Below, piece by piece: positions 15,136 through 23,723 of a DNA stretch of 64,000 nucleotides. Numbering within the stretch: position 1 is the first letter of the stretch; each line of letters begins with the position of its first letter. This DNA comes from an uncultured Eggerthellaceae bacterium (GTDB lineage: Bacteria > Actinomycetota > Coriobacteriia > Coriobacteriales > Eggerthellaceae), in NCBI GenBank assembly GCA_949840905.1, contig CATKXW010000006.1, positions 1-64,000 of the forward strand, in the 5' to 3' direction. A program made the translations under genes and the position numbers. The notes below the pieces were generated by a model that saw only the letters and a list, made by a program, of their open reading frames with translations, did not search any database and was not told the origin of the DNA.

Positions 15136-18100
15136 ATGCGAGCCTCTGTTGCCTCTCGCAGCACCAAGCTGCTGTCAATCTTCTTCGCTGCCACATTGGT
15201 GTTCGGACTCGTGCCCGTTGCGGCTTTCGCCGAGACGGGCGATGCTGCTGCTGGGACGATTCCGGATGATGTTGCTGGAAGCGTTTCCGCCGAAGATTTC
15301 ACCAGCGAAGCTCTTCAGAACGAATCTGAAGACGATGCTGTGGCGTCATCCGATGGAGAAGGTCCGTCTGAAGGCGGTGCGGGAAGCGATGATGTTGAGG
15401 ATCCTGTCTCGGCTACTCCTGCTGGTGGCATCATCAACGAGGAGCTGCCGCTCGATGCGGTGGTCGCGCAAACGGAGTCCACGAAGAGCTTCTTCCTTGC
15501 TAGGGCCTTGGAGTCTACCCGTACAGTGCCCATGGTGAGCGCGAAGCTGCCCATCGATGACGGTTCCGAAGAGGAAGGCGTGGGGGCTGGGGAAGGCGCA
15601 GAGGAAGGGACTCCTAAAAGGGAGGTCTCTACTAGCTCTACCGTAATGGGCGCTTTCGAGCGGGATGGTATGACCTTCGCGATCGAGGCTGACGGCGAAA
15701 GCGTGGCGCTCATGGCGGTCGATTATGCGAAGCTCCCCAAGGAGTTCGTGGAGAAGCAAGTGATCGCTATTCCTGAGACGGTGTCGCCCGATGCCGTCGA
15801 TTCCTACAGCGTGACGCGCATCGCGAACGGGGCATTATCCTCCCTCAAGAAGAAGAATGCGAACCCTGATCATGCGGGGGCTCGTGCGCTGTTCTCCGAC
15901 GAAGAGCTACTTTCTGAAGCCGGGATAGACCCGGCGGAGGTCGAAGCATTCCTGACCGATGAAAGCGCCGCTGGCACGGCACGCGGAAGCGAGGATGCTG
16001 ACGCATCCTCTGATGTGCAGGCCCAAGTTGAAGGATGTGCCTCCGGAGAAGAGGTGGCCGCGAAGTCTTCTGAAGGCGACGGATCATCTGATCCTGTTGA
16101 CGGAACCGAACCGTCTGTTTCTGTCGAGGGCGATGAGTCTGTCGATCCTGCTGAGGTCGATAAGACCTCCTCTGGCGAGGTGCGCACCATCGTTTCCATG
16201 GATGGCGATGTTGCGAAGCTCGATGACGGCTCCACCTATGTGTTCAAGAATCCTCTCGCAGGATGCACGGGCATCCTTGCTGCGAACATACCTTCATCCG
16301 TCTCTTCCATCGAAGATGAAGCCTTCGCAGGGTTCGAGACCCTGCAATATATCGTCGTCTCGGACGACAATCCTGAATACGCTTCTTACGATGGTGCTCT
16401 CTACAGCGCCGATCTTGCCACTTTACGGCTCATTCCCGAGGGCCGAGTGGGCGCTGTCCGGGTCGCACCTAATGTGACCGATGTCGATCCCGAGGTGTTC
16501 TCGCATTGCCCCTTAGTGGATTGCATCGTTGCTGACCCGGATGGCGCAGTACACGAAATAGCCCATAAAAGAATATTGAGCGATAATTGTGAACTCTCCT
16601 CGATCTTTTCTCCCTTGGAACATCTTGCTGATACCGCTCTGATATCGTCTTATCGGTTGAAATCGAACACTCATATCCCCCCTGAGGGCGGCGCATCGCT
16701 CCTTTTCGACCCTGCTGCTGACCATCCGGATGCCCGGCAAACCTTTGCCGTTACGTATTACAGCGGCTACATAATCGGTTCATGGAGGGTTGGTTGCGGC
16801 AGCACCATTGCAGGTGTTAAGGATTGGACAAGTAAGTCAGGAACTGGTTCGAAGCGTGAGTTCCTGGGGTCCCCTGGCTTCTGGCGGTGCGTAGACGGCT
16901 ACATAGAATGGTTTCCTCAGGCCTCCTCGGTCACTGACTGTGTTGGGGTGCGTTGGTACATACTAGATACGGACATCGCTGCAGCCAAGAAGGTCTGGTA
17001 TTACGGACTCTCAAAGGACAAAATCGATATTCCGGTCCCTTCAAACTGGACGCGATCTCCGGGTCTAACGTTTTATGTACAGTGCAAGGAAGAGCTTTCT
17101 TTCGACATTACCTGGAACTCAAACGGGGGGAGCGCGGTCTCCGACTGGTCGGTGCCACAGGGGCAGTCACTAGCCAATAACACCACCGGCAACACCTCCC
17201 TTCCTAAACCTACGCGCACCGGGTGGGTGTTCGACGGGTGGTACAAGTCGAACTCGAGCTTCACCTCTGCCAACAAGCTCTCCTCCACGCTCTCTTCCAC
17301 GACCCCTACAGCTGACACCACTTACTACGCCCGCTGGAAGATATCGTGGACGTGGCGAGCATACGGGACCACCTCCGGCGCGACGCAGATCGTGAAGTAT
17401 TCGCCGGGCGACTACTCGACCTCCACCGCTTACAGCGCGGTATCCGCTACGGCACCGTCGAGCTGCTCCAACAAGCCTGTGGGCTGGGAGCTCTCTACTT
17501 GGTCGCGGAGCTCTACGAACAACTCCGGCGCCATATCCCCTGGTTCCACCGTCGCCCCTTACAGCACCGCAGGTTCTTTCACGTACTACGCTCGATGGAA
17601 GGCGCAGATCAAGAGGAACCTCAACACGGGCAACGGTGCTTCTGTGGATGTGAGCAACCTGACCACGATCTACGCGAGCGGCTCTGCGCCCACCGCGACC
17701 TACAAGCCAAGCGACGTCTCGCGCACGGGCTACACCTTCGATGGCTGGAACGTCGATTACGAGAGCGCATCGATCGCCGATGACAACTCCAAGTACAAGA
17801 ACGTCACCGTCACCTTCAAAGGGGCCGCCACGATCGTCGCGCAGTGGACGCCGGAGAAGCGCAACGTGACCTGGAATGCCACAGGTGGTACCGACCGCAC
17901 CACTTCCGCTGACTACGACACTCAGCATACGGCTCCTACTCAAGGAACGGGCTCGACGCAGACGAGCCTCTCCGGTTGGACGCTCGAGGGCTGGTACACC
18001 GACGCCGCCTGCACCACAGGGCGCATAGCTCCAGGCGGCAAGACGGCGGCGGTCACGGCCAACACCACCTACTACGCGAAATGGACCCGCACGATAACCT

Positions 18101-19620
18101 TCAAGGCCCAAGGGGGCTCGGGAGGCGACAAGACCGCCACCGCCACGAGAACGGGTTCGGACAAGACCGGCACCTTCACCACCCCTGCCGCTCCCACAAG
18201 ATCCAACTGGACGTTCAAGGGATGGACCGCTTCTGCCACCGGCACCTCCTACACCGCGGCCAACAAGTCCACCACCTCGGCCACCGCCACCTGGTACGCC
18301 CGCTGGGAGATGAGCGTGACCCTGAACGCGAACGGCGGCGCCCTCGCCAGCGGGGTGACATCTCCCATCAAGGTGCTGAACTCGGGCACCTCGCCCTTCG
18401 ATAACCATGTGCAGCTCTCAGCCGGCATCCCTGTGCGCACAGGCTACGCCTTCGATGGCTGGCGTGCTGGGAGCGCGAGCGGAGCTCGCGTCGACGCGAA
18501 CGGAACCGTCCCGGCGGGCACGATAGGGGGCGACCAGACGCTCTACGCCGCATGGAGGATCAACACCTACCATCTTTCCTGGGACGTCCCCCACGGCAGC
18601 CATGCCAACCGCACTTCCGACTTCACGGTGGAGGACTGCCCGATAGCGATGGGCGCTGCGATCCCCGATGCGGGATACGCCTTCCAAGGTTGGTCGGGCA
18701 CGGGGATAGCAGCAGGCTCGAATTCCTTCACGGTGACGAGCTCGATGCTCGAAGGCAAAGGTGATGGCGAGACGCTCGCCTATGCTGCCTCCATCACAGC
18801 GAACCCCTACACGGTGCGTCTGCATGCTAACGACGGCACCGATGCGGTGGCCTCTCATGATGTTGCCTATGACGCTGCCGTCTCGTCCGTATCCATTCCG
18901 AAGCGCTACGGTTACGCTTTCGCAGGGTACTGGACCAAGGACGCCGACGGAACCAAAGAAGAGCTCTATTTCGACGAGGACGGCTCCTACGTACGGGATT
19001 CCGGTGTCTGGAAGGGCCTATCCGATGTCGATCTGTACGCCTGCTGGACGCTCATGGCCAACCTGGAAGTGCCCATCAACGCTCCCGGAACCGTCGGTCT
19101 CGCGGTCGATAGGGCGACCGTGGTAGGGGAGGACGCGGCAGGGGTCCTCACGGGCGAGAGCGTGAGCGGTGCCCTCCGCTCGGCGGTGCCTCAGGAGGTG
19201 CCCGTGGCGTCGATCGAGCTGGAGGCCTTGCAAGGCGCTGATGGCTCGACCGTCGTGTCGCGCATTCTCGGTGCAGGCAATCCCGAGAGGTGCGGGGTGG
19301 AAGTATCGCTCGGGAGCTCGAACAAGGCTTTGCTGCGCCTGGCTGGAGAGACCTCCTCGATGCTATGGGTTCCTGCGGCCGGATCCGCTCCGAGGATACC
19401 CGCTGCCGTATCGGCTCCGGAGAACGCGAGCGGAGAGGGCATCGTCACCGATGACCTGGGCAACGCAGGGCACATGGGAGAGCTTCCCTTGAGCTACGCC
19501 ATGAGGCTGTTCCCTGGCTTCGACGTCTATAGGATGCCCGAAGAGGATACGACCAGCGAGCCTGCCGCCCGCATCGTGTTCACGGTCGATCTGACAGGGC
19601 TCTCGCGAGAGGAGTTCTGA
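15136..19620 (+). CDS. Large secreted surface protein with LRR-like and InlB B-type repeats
   Basis: 1494 residues. An N-terminal signal peptide (1-32, ending VAAFAE) is followed by a long acidic Ser/Glu/Asp-rich stretch (about 33-350). Next comes a BspA/LRR_5-like segment (about 350-470: IPSSVSSIEDEAFAGFETL, NPEYASYDGALYS), a region of unlike composition (about 470-655), and at least seven Listeria-Bacteroides (InlB B-type) repeats (about 658-1308). The repeats are recognised by GYxFDGW...YYARW endings at YYARWK, YYARWK, VAQWTP, YYAKWT, WYARWE, YAAWRI and YACWTL. Such proteins act in adhesion. No LPxTG motif or membrane anchor is present at the C-terminus (ends SREEF). A strong terminator follows. 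Confidence 0.85.
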   Translation: MRASVASRSTKLLSIFFAATLVFGLVPVAAFAETGDAAAGTIPDDVAGSVSAEDFTSEALQNESEDDAVASSDGEGPSEGGAGSDDVEDPVSATPAGGIINEELPLDAVVAQTESTKSFFLARALESTRTVPMVSAKLPIDDGSEEEGVGAGEGAEEGTPKREVSTSSTVMGAFERDGMTFAIEADGESVALMAVDYAKLPKEFVEKQVIAIPETVSPDAVDSYSVTRIANGALSSLKKKNANPDHAGARALFSDEELLSEAGIDPAEVEAFLTDESAAGTARGSEDADASSDVQAQVEGCASGEEVAAKSSEGDGSSDPVDGTEPSVSVEGDESVDPAEVDKTSSGEVRTIVSMDGDVAKLDDGSTYVFKNPLAGCTGILAANIPSSVSSIEDEAFAGFETLQYIVVSDDNPEYASYDGALYSADLATLRLIPEGRVGAVRVAPNVTDVDPEVFSHCPLVDCIVADPDGAVHEIAHKRILSDNCELSSIFSPLEHLADTALISSYRLKSNTHIPPEGGASLLFDPAADHPDARQTFAVTYYSGYIIGSWRVGCGSTIAGVKDWTSKSGTGSKREFLGSPGFWRCVDGYIEWFPQASSVTDCVGVRWYILDTDIAAAKKVWYYGLSKDKIDIPVPSNWTRSPGLTFYVQCKEELSFDITWNSNGGSAVSDWSVPQGQSLANNTTGNTSLPKPTRTGWVFDGWYKSNSSFTSANKLSSTLSSTTPTADTTYYARWKISWTWRAYGTTSGATQIVKYSPGDYSTSTAYSAVSATAPSSCSNKPVGWELSTWSRSSTNNSGAISPGSTVAPYSTAGSFTYYARWKAQIKRNLNTGNGASVDVSNLTTIYASGSAPTATYKPSDVSRTGYTFDGWNVDYESASIADDNSKYKNVTVTFKGAATIVAQWTPEKRNVTWNATGGTDRTTSADYDTQHTAPTQGTGSTQTSLSGWTLEGWYTDAACTTGRIAPGGKTAAVTANTTYYAKWTRTITFKAQGGSGGDKTATATRTGSDKTGTFTTPAAPTRSNWTFKGWTASATGTSYTAANKSTTSATATWYARWEMSVTLNANGGALASGVTSPIKVLNSGTSPFDNHVQLSAGIPVRTGYAFDGWRAGSASGARVDANGTVPAGTIGGDQTLYAAWRINTYHLSWDVPHGSHANRTSDFTVEDCPIAMGAAIPDAGYAFQGWSGTGIAAGSNSFTVTSSMLEGKGDGETLAYAASITANPYTVRLHANDGTDAVASHDVAYDAAVSSVSIPKRYGYAFAGYWTKDADGTKEELYFDEDGSYVRDSGVWKGLSDVDLYACWTLMANLEVPINAPGTVGLAVDRATVVGEDAAGVLTGESVSGALRSAVPQEVPVASIELEALQGADGSTVVSRILGAGNPERCGVEVSLGSSNKALLRLAGETSSMLWVPAAGSAPRIPAAVSAPENASGEGIVTDDLGNAGHMGELPLSYAMRLFPGFDVYRMPEEDTTSEPAARIVFTVDLTGLSREEF

Positions 19621-19630
19621 GCGCTGACAG

Positions 19631-19666
19631 AAGAGCACAGGAAGGAACAGCTTCCTGTGCTCTTTT
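19631..19666 (+). terminator. Rho-independent terminator after the surface protein
   Basis: AAGAGCACAGGAAG, a GAACAG loop, then CTTCCTGTGCTCTT and TT: a perfect 14-bp stem just 10 bases past the stop codon. Confidence 0.85.
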
Positions 19667-19747
19667 CGTAGCAGCGGACGCAGCGAGGCGAGCGCGGCAG
19701 AGGGTTCCCCGCTGTATGGAGGAGGCGCGAGAGAGTGCAAGGCTCAA

Positions 19748-19781
19748 GAACAAAAGTACCGTAGTATGCTAACATATGTTC
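19748..19781. promoter_or_regulatory. Two SOS-box-like sites before the Y-family polymerase
   Basis: GAAC-aaaa-GTAC (19748-19759) and TAAC-atat-GTTC (19770-19781) each differ by one base from GAAC-N4-GTTC, the LexA core known in Gram-positive bacteria. They flank a TATGCT -10 candidate (19765-19770), and the second site ends directly before the ATG at 19783. Position and the function of the downstream gene support SOS control. Confidence 0.5.
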
Positions 19782-19782
19782 C

Positions 19783-21051
19783 ATGAAATCAGGGGAGCGC
19801 ACATATTGTTGCATCGACTTGAAGAGCTTCTATGCCAGTGTGGAATGCGCTGATAGAGGACTCGATCCCTATGAGACCGACCTGGTGGTGGCCGATCCGG
19901 CCCGCGGGGAGAAGACCATCTGTCTGGCGGTGTCACCGGCGCTGAAGGCGAAGGGGGTGCCCGGCCGCTGCCGGGTGTTCCAGATCCCGAAGCACCTCTC
20001 CTATATAAAGGCTCGGCCGCGCATGCGGCGCTATATGGAAGCGTCTGCTCAGATAGTGCGCATCTATCTGGAATACGTGAGCGCCGAAGACATGCACGTG
20101 TATTCCATCGACGAGTGCTTCATCGACCTGACGCCCTATCTCGGACTCTATGGCAAAACGGCTAAAGAGCTGGTGAACATGCTGCGCGAGGAGGTGCTGC
20201 GCCGCACCGGCATCACGGCCACGGCTGGCATCGGTCCCAATCTGTTCTTGGCGAAAGTAGCCCTCGACATAACGGCCAAGCACGTGGACGACAACATCGG
20301 CTTCCTCGACGAAGAGCTGTTCTGCGAGCAGATATGGGACCATCGGCCCATCACCGACGTGTGGCAGATCGGCCCTGGCATCGCCCGGCGGTTAGAGGCG
20401 CACGGCATTCGCGACCTGCGCGGCGTGGCCCATGCCAGCATCGACATGCTCTATCGCGAGTTCGGCGTGAACGCCGAATACCTCATCGACCATGCTTGGG
20501 GCCTCGAGCCGTGCACCATCGCCGACATCCATGCTTACGAGCCGAAAGGGAGCTCGCTCGGCAACGGGCAGGTGCTGCCATGCGATTACTCCTTCGAAGA
20601 AGGGCGCATGATATTGCGGGAGATGGTGGATGAGACGGTGCTCGACCTGGTGGGGAAGGGATTGACGACGGACCATGTGAGCCTGTACGTGGGTTACCGC
20701 AAAGACGAGGGCCTCGCGGGCCACCGAAGCGCGAGCCGCAAGCTGTCCTCCCACACCAGCTCGTTTCGCAAGCTGTGGACCATCATGGAAGAGCTCTACA
20801 ACGAGACGGTGGATGCGAGCCGTGCCATTCGCCGCGTCAACATGGCGTTCGGCGGCCTCATGCCTGAAGAGCACACCACGCGCGAGCTGTTCGCCGATAC
20901 CGCCGCCGAAGAGGCGGAGCACGACCGTCAGGAAGCCATCTTGGCCATCAAGAAGAAGTTCGGCACCGATGCTGTGATGAAGGGGACGTCGCTGAAGGAG
21001 AAGGCGCGCGGCTATGAGCGCGCCCATCAGGTAGGGGGCCATCATGAGTGA
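19783..21051 (+). CDS. Y-family DNA polymerase (UvrX/UmuC-like)
   Basis: A 422-residue translesion polymerase. Catalytic motifs: CIDLKSFYASVE (10-21, first acidic residue) and YSIDECFIDL (about 107-116, second acidic pair). Then IGPGIARRLEAHGI (about 197-210) in the HhH/thumb, and a C-terminal little-finger region. The spacing and the small downstream partner resemble the UvrX/YqjW group of Gram-positive bacteria rather than DinB Pol IV. Bypass synthesis on damaged DNA is inferred. The coding region overlaps the next gene by 8 bases. SOS-like boxes precede it. Confidence 0.88.
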   Translation: MKSGERTYCCIDLKSFYASVECADRGLDPYETDLVVADPARGEKTICLAVSPALKAKGVPGRCRVFQIPKHLSYIKARPRMRRYMEASAQIVRIYLEYVSAEDMHVYSIDECFIDLTPYLGLYGKTAKELVNMLREEVLRRTGITATAGIGPNLFLAKVALDITAKHVDDNIGFLDEELFCEQIWDHRPITDVWQIGPGIARRLEAHGIRDLRGVAHASIDMLYREFGVNAEYLIDHAWGLEPCTIADIHAYEPKGSSLGNGQVLPCDYSFEEGRMILREMVDETVLDLVGKGLTTDHVSLYVGYRKDEGLAGHRSASRKLSSHTSSFRKLWTIMEELYNETVDASRAIRRVNMAFGGLMPEEHTTRELFADTAAEEAEHDRQEAILAIKKKFGTDAVMKGTSLKEKARGYERAHQVGGHHE

Positions 21052-21283
21052 GCCGAACGAGCGTGATGCGGTCTATGCTGCGCTGCGGGCGGCAGCCGCG
21101 AAGAGCGAGCATCCCGAGCGCTACATCCTCGGAAAGCCCCACCCTGATCGTGCCAAGCAGTTCAAGCCCTTCGCTGCCCTGCGCGGCTACACAGACATCA
21201 TCGCAGAGGAAGTGGAAGCCTTGGGCAGAGACGACGCTATCGGATCGCGGTCGGAGGTGCCTGAGCCGATGGACTGGGAGTGA
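21044..21283 (+). CDS. YolD-like small protein, partner of the Y-family polymerase
   Basis: 79 residues with the signature DRAKQFKPFAALRGY (about 36-50), typical of the small YolD-like proteins that travel with UvrX/UmuC-type polymerases in Gram-positive bacteria. It overlaps the polymerase end by 8 bases, so the two are co-translated. Its molecular role is not established; an accessory function for the polymerase is inferred from the constant pairing. Confidence 0.7.
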   Translation: MSEPNERDAVYAALRAAAAKSEHPERYILGKPHPDRAKQFKPFAALRGYTDIIAEEVEALGRDDAIGSRSEVPEPMDWE

Positions 21284-21338
21284 TGTCGCAGGATCACAGT
21301 GCAGACATTCGTTTTCAGGGGAAGAAGATAAGAGAAAG

Positions 21339-21425
21339 TGGTGCGGGTGAAAGGACTTGAACCTTCATGGGCCGAAGCCCATACGGACCTGAACCGTACG
21401 CGTCTGCCAATTCCGCCACACCCGC
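21339..21425 (-). tRNA. tRNA-Leu (anticodon CAG)
   Basis: On the minus strand the 87-base gene begins GCGGGTG (pairs with CACCCGC near the 3' end) and has a D-arm, an anticodon stem ACGG/CCGT with loop containing CAG, and a long variable arm with a TGGGCTTCGGCCCA hairpin typical of type II tRNAs. The T-loop is GGTTCAAGTCC and CCA is encoded. CAG reads the CUG codon, abundant in this GC-rich genome. Confidence 0.95.
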
Positions 21426-21481
21426 ACACCAGAGGTGTCGCGCCGCGCTTCCCTTGAGGGGACGTCGAGCGCAACTCGTTA

Positions 21482-21510
21482 ATCATACCCGAGGCAGGGA
21501 AAGCGTGCAA
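21482..21510 (-). promoter_or_regulatory. Promoter of tRNA-Leu
   Basis: In minus orientation: TTGCAC (plus 21505-21510), a 17-base spacer, then TATGAT (plus 21482-21487). Spacing is ideal and it points at the tRNA about 55 bases downstream. Confidence 0.7.
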
Positions 21511-21520
21511 GGGTGAGTTT

Positions 21521-21529
21521 TGCTATACT
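21521..21529 (+). promoter_or_regulatory. Extended -10 promoter for alr
   Basis: TGCTATACT gives an extended -10 (TGn plus TATACT at 21524-21529). Transcription would begin near 21536, after the upstream-most ATG at 21533. This argues for the later start codon of alr at 21584. Confidence 0.5.
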
Positions 21530-21583
21530 CGAATGCAAGAAACGACGAGGCACGGTCTAGGTAAGGACGCAGGGCTCACGAAC

Positions 21584-23062
21584 ATGGAAGATCTCCCTAA
21601 TGGTTTCACTGGCTTCTCTCGCCGCGACCCCAATTTCGAGTCGGCGAGCGAGGCTTTGCGCAAGGCTGAGATAGCCCGTCAGTCCATAGACTTCTCCGAT
21701 CGCGACCGGGAGCATCGTATCGCCCAAGAGGCATCCCGAGCGGCGCGCAGCGGTTGGCAGGCGAACCTCGATGGACTGCCTCGTCTCGACCAGATGGGCA
21801 GCTTGTGGGGCGGCGGCCCGAGCGTGGGCGGTGCGCAGGATGTGAGCCGCTTCGTCAATTCCGTGGAATACAACGGCATCCTCGACAGGCGCTTCGATCT
21901 GGAGAAGATCACGGCTATCCCTGAGAAGGACCGCCGCTGGGCGTGGATAGAGATCGACCGCAGCGCTATCCAGAACAACATGGCCGAGGCGCGTCGCGCC
22001 TGTACCCCTGGTACGAAGATCATGGCCGTGGTGAAAGCGGACGGCTACGGTCACGGTGCCGTGCCAGTGGCGAAGACCGCCGTGAACTCCGGAGCGGAAT
22101 ATTTGGGAGTGGCCACGGTGGATGAGGGCATCGAGCTGCGCGAGGCGCTCATCAACGCACCCATCTTGGTGCTGAACGAGCCGCCGGCGACGGCCATCCC
22201 GTTGTTGTTGGCCTACAAGCTGATGCCGAGCGTCTACACGCCGGAGTTCGCTGTGCGCTACGCCGAAGCGGCCGACATGGTTGATCAGCGGGCACCTTAT
22301 CACCTGGCGGTGAACACGGGCATGAACCGCATCGGCGTGCGTCATGAGGAGGCGCTCGGGTTCATGAAGCAGATCGGCTTCCATCGCGCTCTTGACCTGA
22401 AGGGCGTGTTCACCCATTTCGCCACGGCCGATTCCCCTGAGGTGTTCGATTTCGACATACAGTTGCGGCGCTTCACCGAGGTGATCGATGACCTGCGCGC
22501 TGCGGGGGTGAACCCTGGGCTCGTCCATGCGGCGAACTCGGCGGCGCTGTTCCGCTATCCAGAGGCCCATTTCGACATGGTGCGCTTGGGCATCGCTCTT
22601 TACGGCTATCATCCGTGCCCCGAGACGCGTCGGATGGCGAATCTGAAGCCCGCCATGAGCGTGCACGCGCGCGTGACCGATGCGAAGACGGTGCCTATGA
22701 GCGAGGGCGTCAGCTACGGGCTGAACTATCGCAGCCCCGGTTCGGTGAAGATATGCACGGTGCCTTTGGGCTATGCCGATGGCCTGTGCCGCGGGCTCTC
22801 CGGTCGCATCGACTTCCTCGTCGATGGCGTGGCCTTTCGACAGGTGGGCGATATCTGCATGGATCAATGCATGTTCGAGGTGGACCTGCGCACCTACAAC
22901 AACCGCCGCGGCGTGAACCCGCAGATCGGCGATGAGGTGATGATCGTGGGCGAGCAGAACGGCATCGCGGTGACCATCGACGAGCTGGCCGATCTGATGG
23001 GGACCATCCCCTACGAGATAACCCTCGGCTTCTCCCAGCGTCTGCCGCGGCTCTATAAATAG
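21584..23062 (+). CDS. alr: Alanine racemase with N-terminal extension
   Basis: A 492-residue PLP enzyme converting L- to D-alanine for the cell wall. The family core begins only near residue 119 (WAWIEIDRSAIQNN); PLP-binding MAVVKADGYGHG carries the Schiff-base lysine at about 151. Later blocks include HAANSAALFRYPEAHFDMVRLG and GYADG, with a standard C-terminal barrel. Typical Alr is about 370 residues, so 115-120 residues are extra: charged, helical, with a Gly/Pro-rich patch and no signal peptide. The ATG at 21533 is in frame but precedes the predicted transcript start. UDG follows after 15 bases. Confidence 0.9.
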   Translation: MEDLPNGFTGFSRRDPNFESASEALRKAEIARQSIDFSDRDREHRIAQEASRAARSGWQANLDGLPRLDQMGSLWGGGPSVGGAQDVSRFVNSVEYNGILDRRFDLEKITAIPEKDRRWAWIEIDRSAIQNNMAEARRACTPGTKIMAVVKADGYGHGAVPVAKTAVNSGAEYLGVATVDEGIELREALINAPILVLNEPPATAIPLLLAYKLMPSVYTPEFAVRYAEAADMVDQRAPYHLAVNTGMNRIGVRHEEALGFMKQIGFHRALDLKGVFTHFATADSPEVFDFDIQLRRFTEVIDDLRAAGVNPGLVHAANSAALFRYPEAHFDMVRLGIALYGYHPCPETRRMANLKPAMSVHARVTDAKTVPMSEGVSYGLNYRSPGSVKICTVPLGYADGLCRGLSGRIDFLVDGVAFRQVGDICMDQCMFEVDLRTYNNRRGVNPQIGDEVMIVGEQNGIAVTIDELADLMGTIPYEITLGFSQRLPRLYK

Positions 23063-23077
23063 GAAGGCGGCCTCAGA

Positions 23078-23710
23078 ATGCCGGAGAAGAAGCAGCCCAT
23101 CCCCCTCGATAGCATTCGCGCCCAGGTGGAACGGTGTCATCGCTGTCCGTTGGCCGAAGGGCGCACGCACACCGTGTTCGGCACTGGCGACCCTCATGCG
23201 CGGGTGCTGATCGTGGGCGAGGCGCCGGGTAAGAACGAGGACCTGCAAGGGGAGCCGTTCGTGGGCGCGGCCGGCAAGTATCTGAGCGAGCTTCTGGCCA
23301 TCGCGGGGCTGACCCGCGAGGAGGTGTTCATCGCCAACGTGCTGAAATGCCGCCCGCCCTCTAACCGCGACCCTCGTCCGGAAGAGATCGAGGCGTGCAC
23401 GCCCTATCTGCGAGAGCAGACGCGCAGCATCGACCCGGAATACATCGTCACGCTGGGAAACTTCTCCACTAAGTTCATCCTGAAGACGGAGGTGGGCATC
23501 ACGCGCCTTCATGGGCAGCTGCATCGGGCCGGGCGCTTCAAGGTGTTTCCCATCTTCCATCCGGCAGCGGCGCTCTACGACGGCAAGAAGCGCGAGGCTC
23601 TGGAGAACGACTTCGTTACCTTGGGCGAGTTGCTGGCTCGGCCCGATGCGCGCGGAGAAGGGTCGACGGTTGCTTGCGGTGGCGCCTCTGTCGCGCCTGA
23701 AGAGCGCTGA
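23078..23710 (+). CDS. Family 4 uracil-DNA glycosylase
   Basis: 210 residues; removes uracil from DNA to start base-excision repair. Motif A GEAPGKNEDLQGEPFVG (about 48-64) and motif B HPAAALYDGKKR (about 163-174) are present. Four cysteines for a [4Fe-4S] cluster are visible in RCHRCPL (20 and 23), LKCRPP and EACTPY, as in the type 4 (Udg4) group. The last 25 residues are low-complexity. Spacing to alr is 15 bases and to folC 13 bases, suggesting one operon. Confidence 0.9.
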   Translation: MPEKKQPIPLDSIRAQVERCHRCPLAEGRTHTVFGTGDPHARVLIVGEAPGKNEDLQGEPFVGAAGKYLSELLAIAGLTREEVFIANVLKCRPPSNRDPRPEEIEACTPYLREQTRSIDPEYIVTLGNFSTKFILKTEVGITRLHGQLHRAGRFKVFPIFHPAAALYDGKKREALENDFVTLGELLARPDARGEGSTVACGGASVAPEER

Positions 23711-23723
23711 GGGCGTCGTTTCA

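Noticed and set aside
14778-15302. 174-codon minus-strand frame over the inverted repeats and the surface-protein start
   Set aside because: Overlaps the signal peptide coding region, no ribosome site, no domain; a shorter frame in another phase is listed with low confidence instead.
17170-18408. 412-codon minus-strand frame inside the surface protein
   Set aside because: Mirror of the repeat-rich plus-strand gene; Gly/Arg/Val-rich without domains or start signals.
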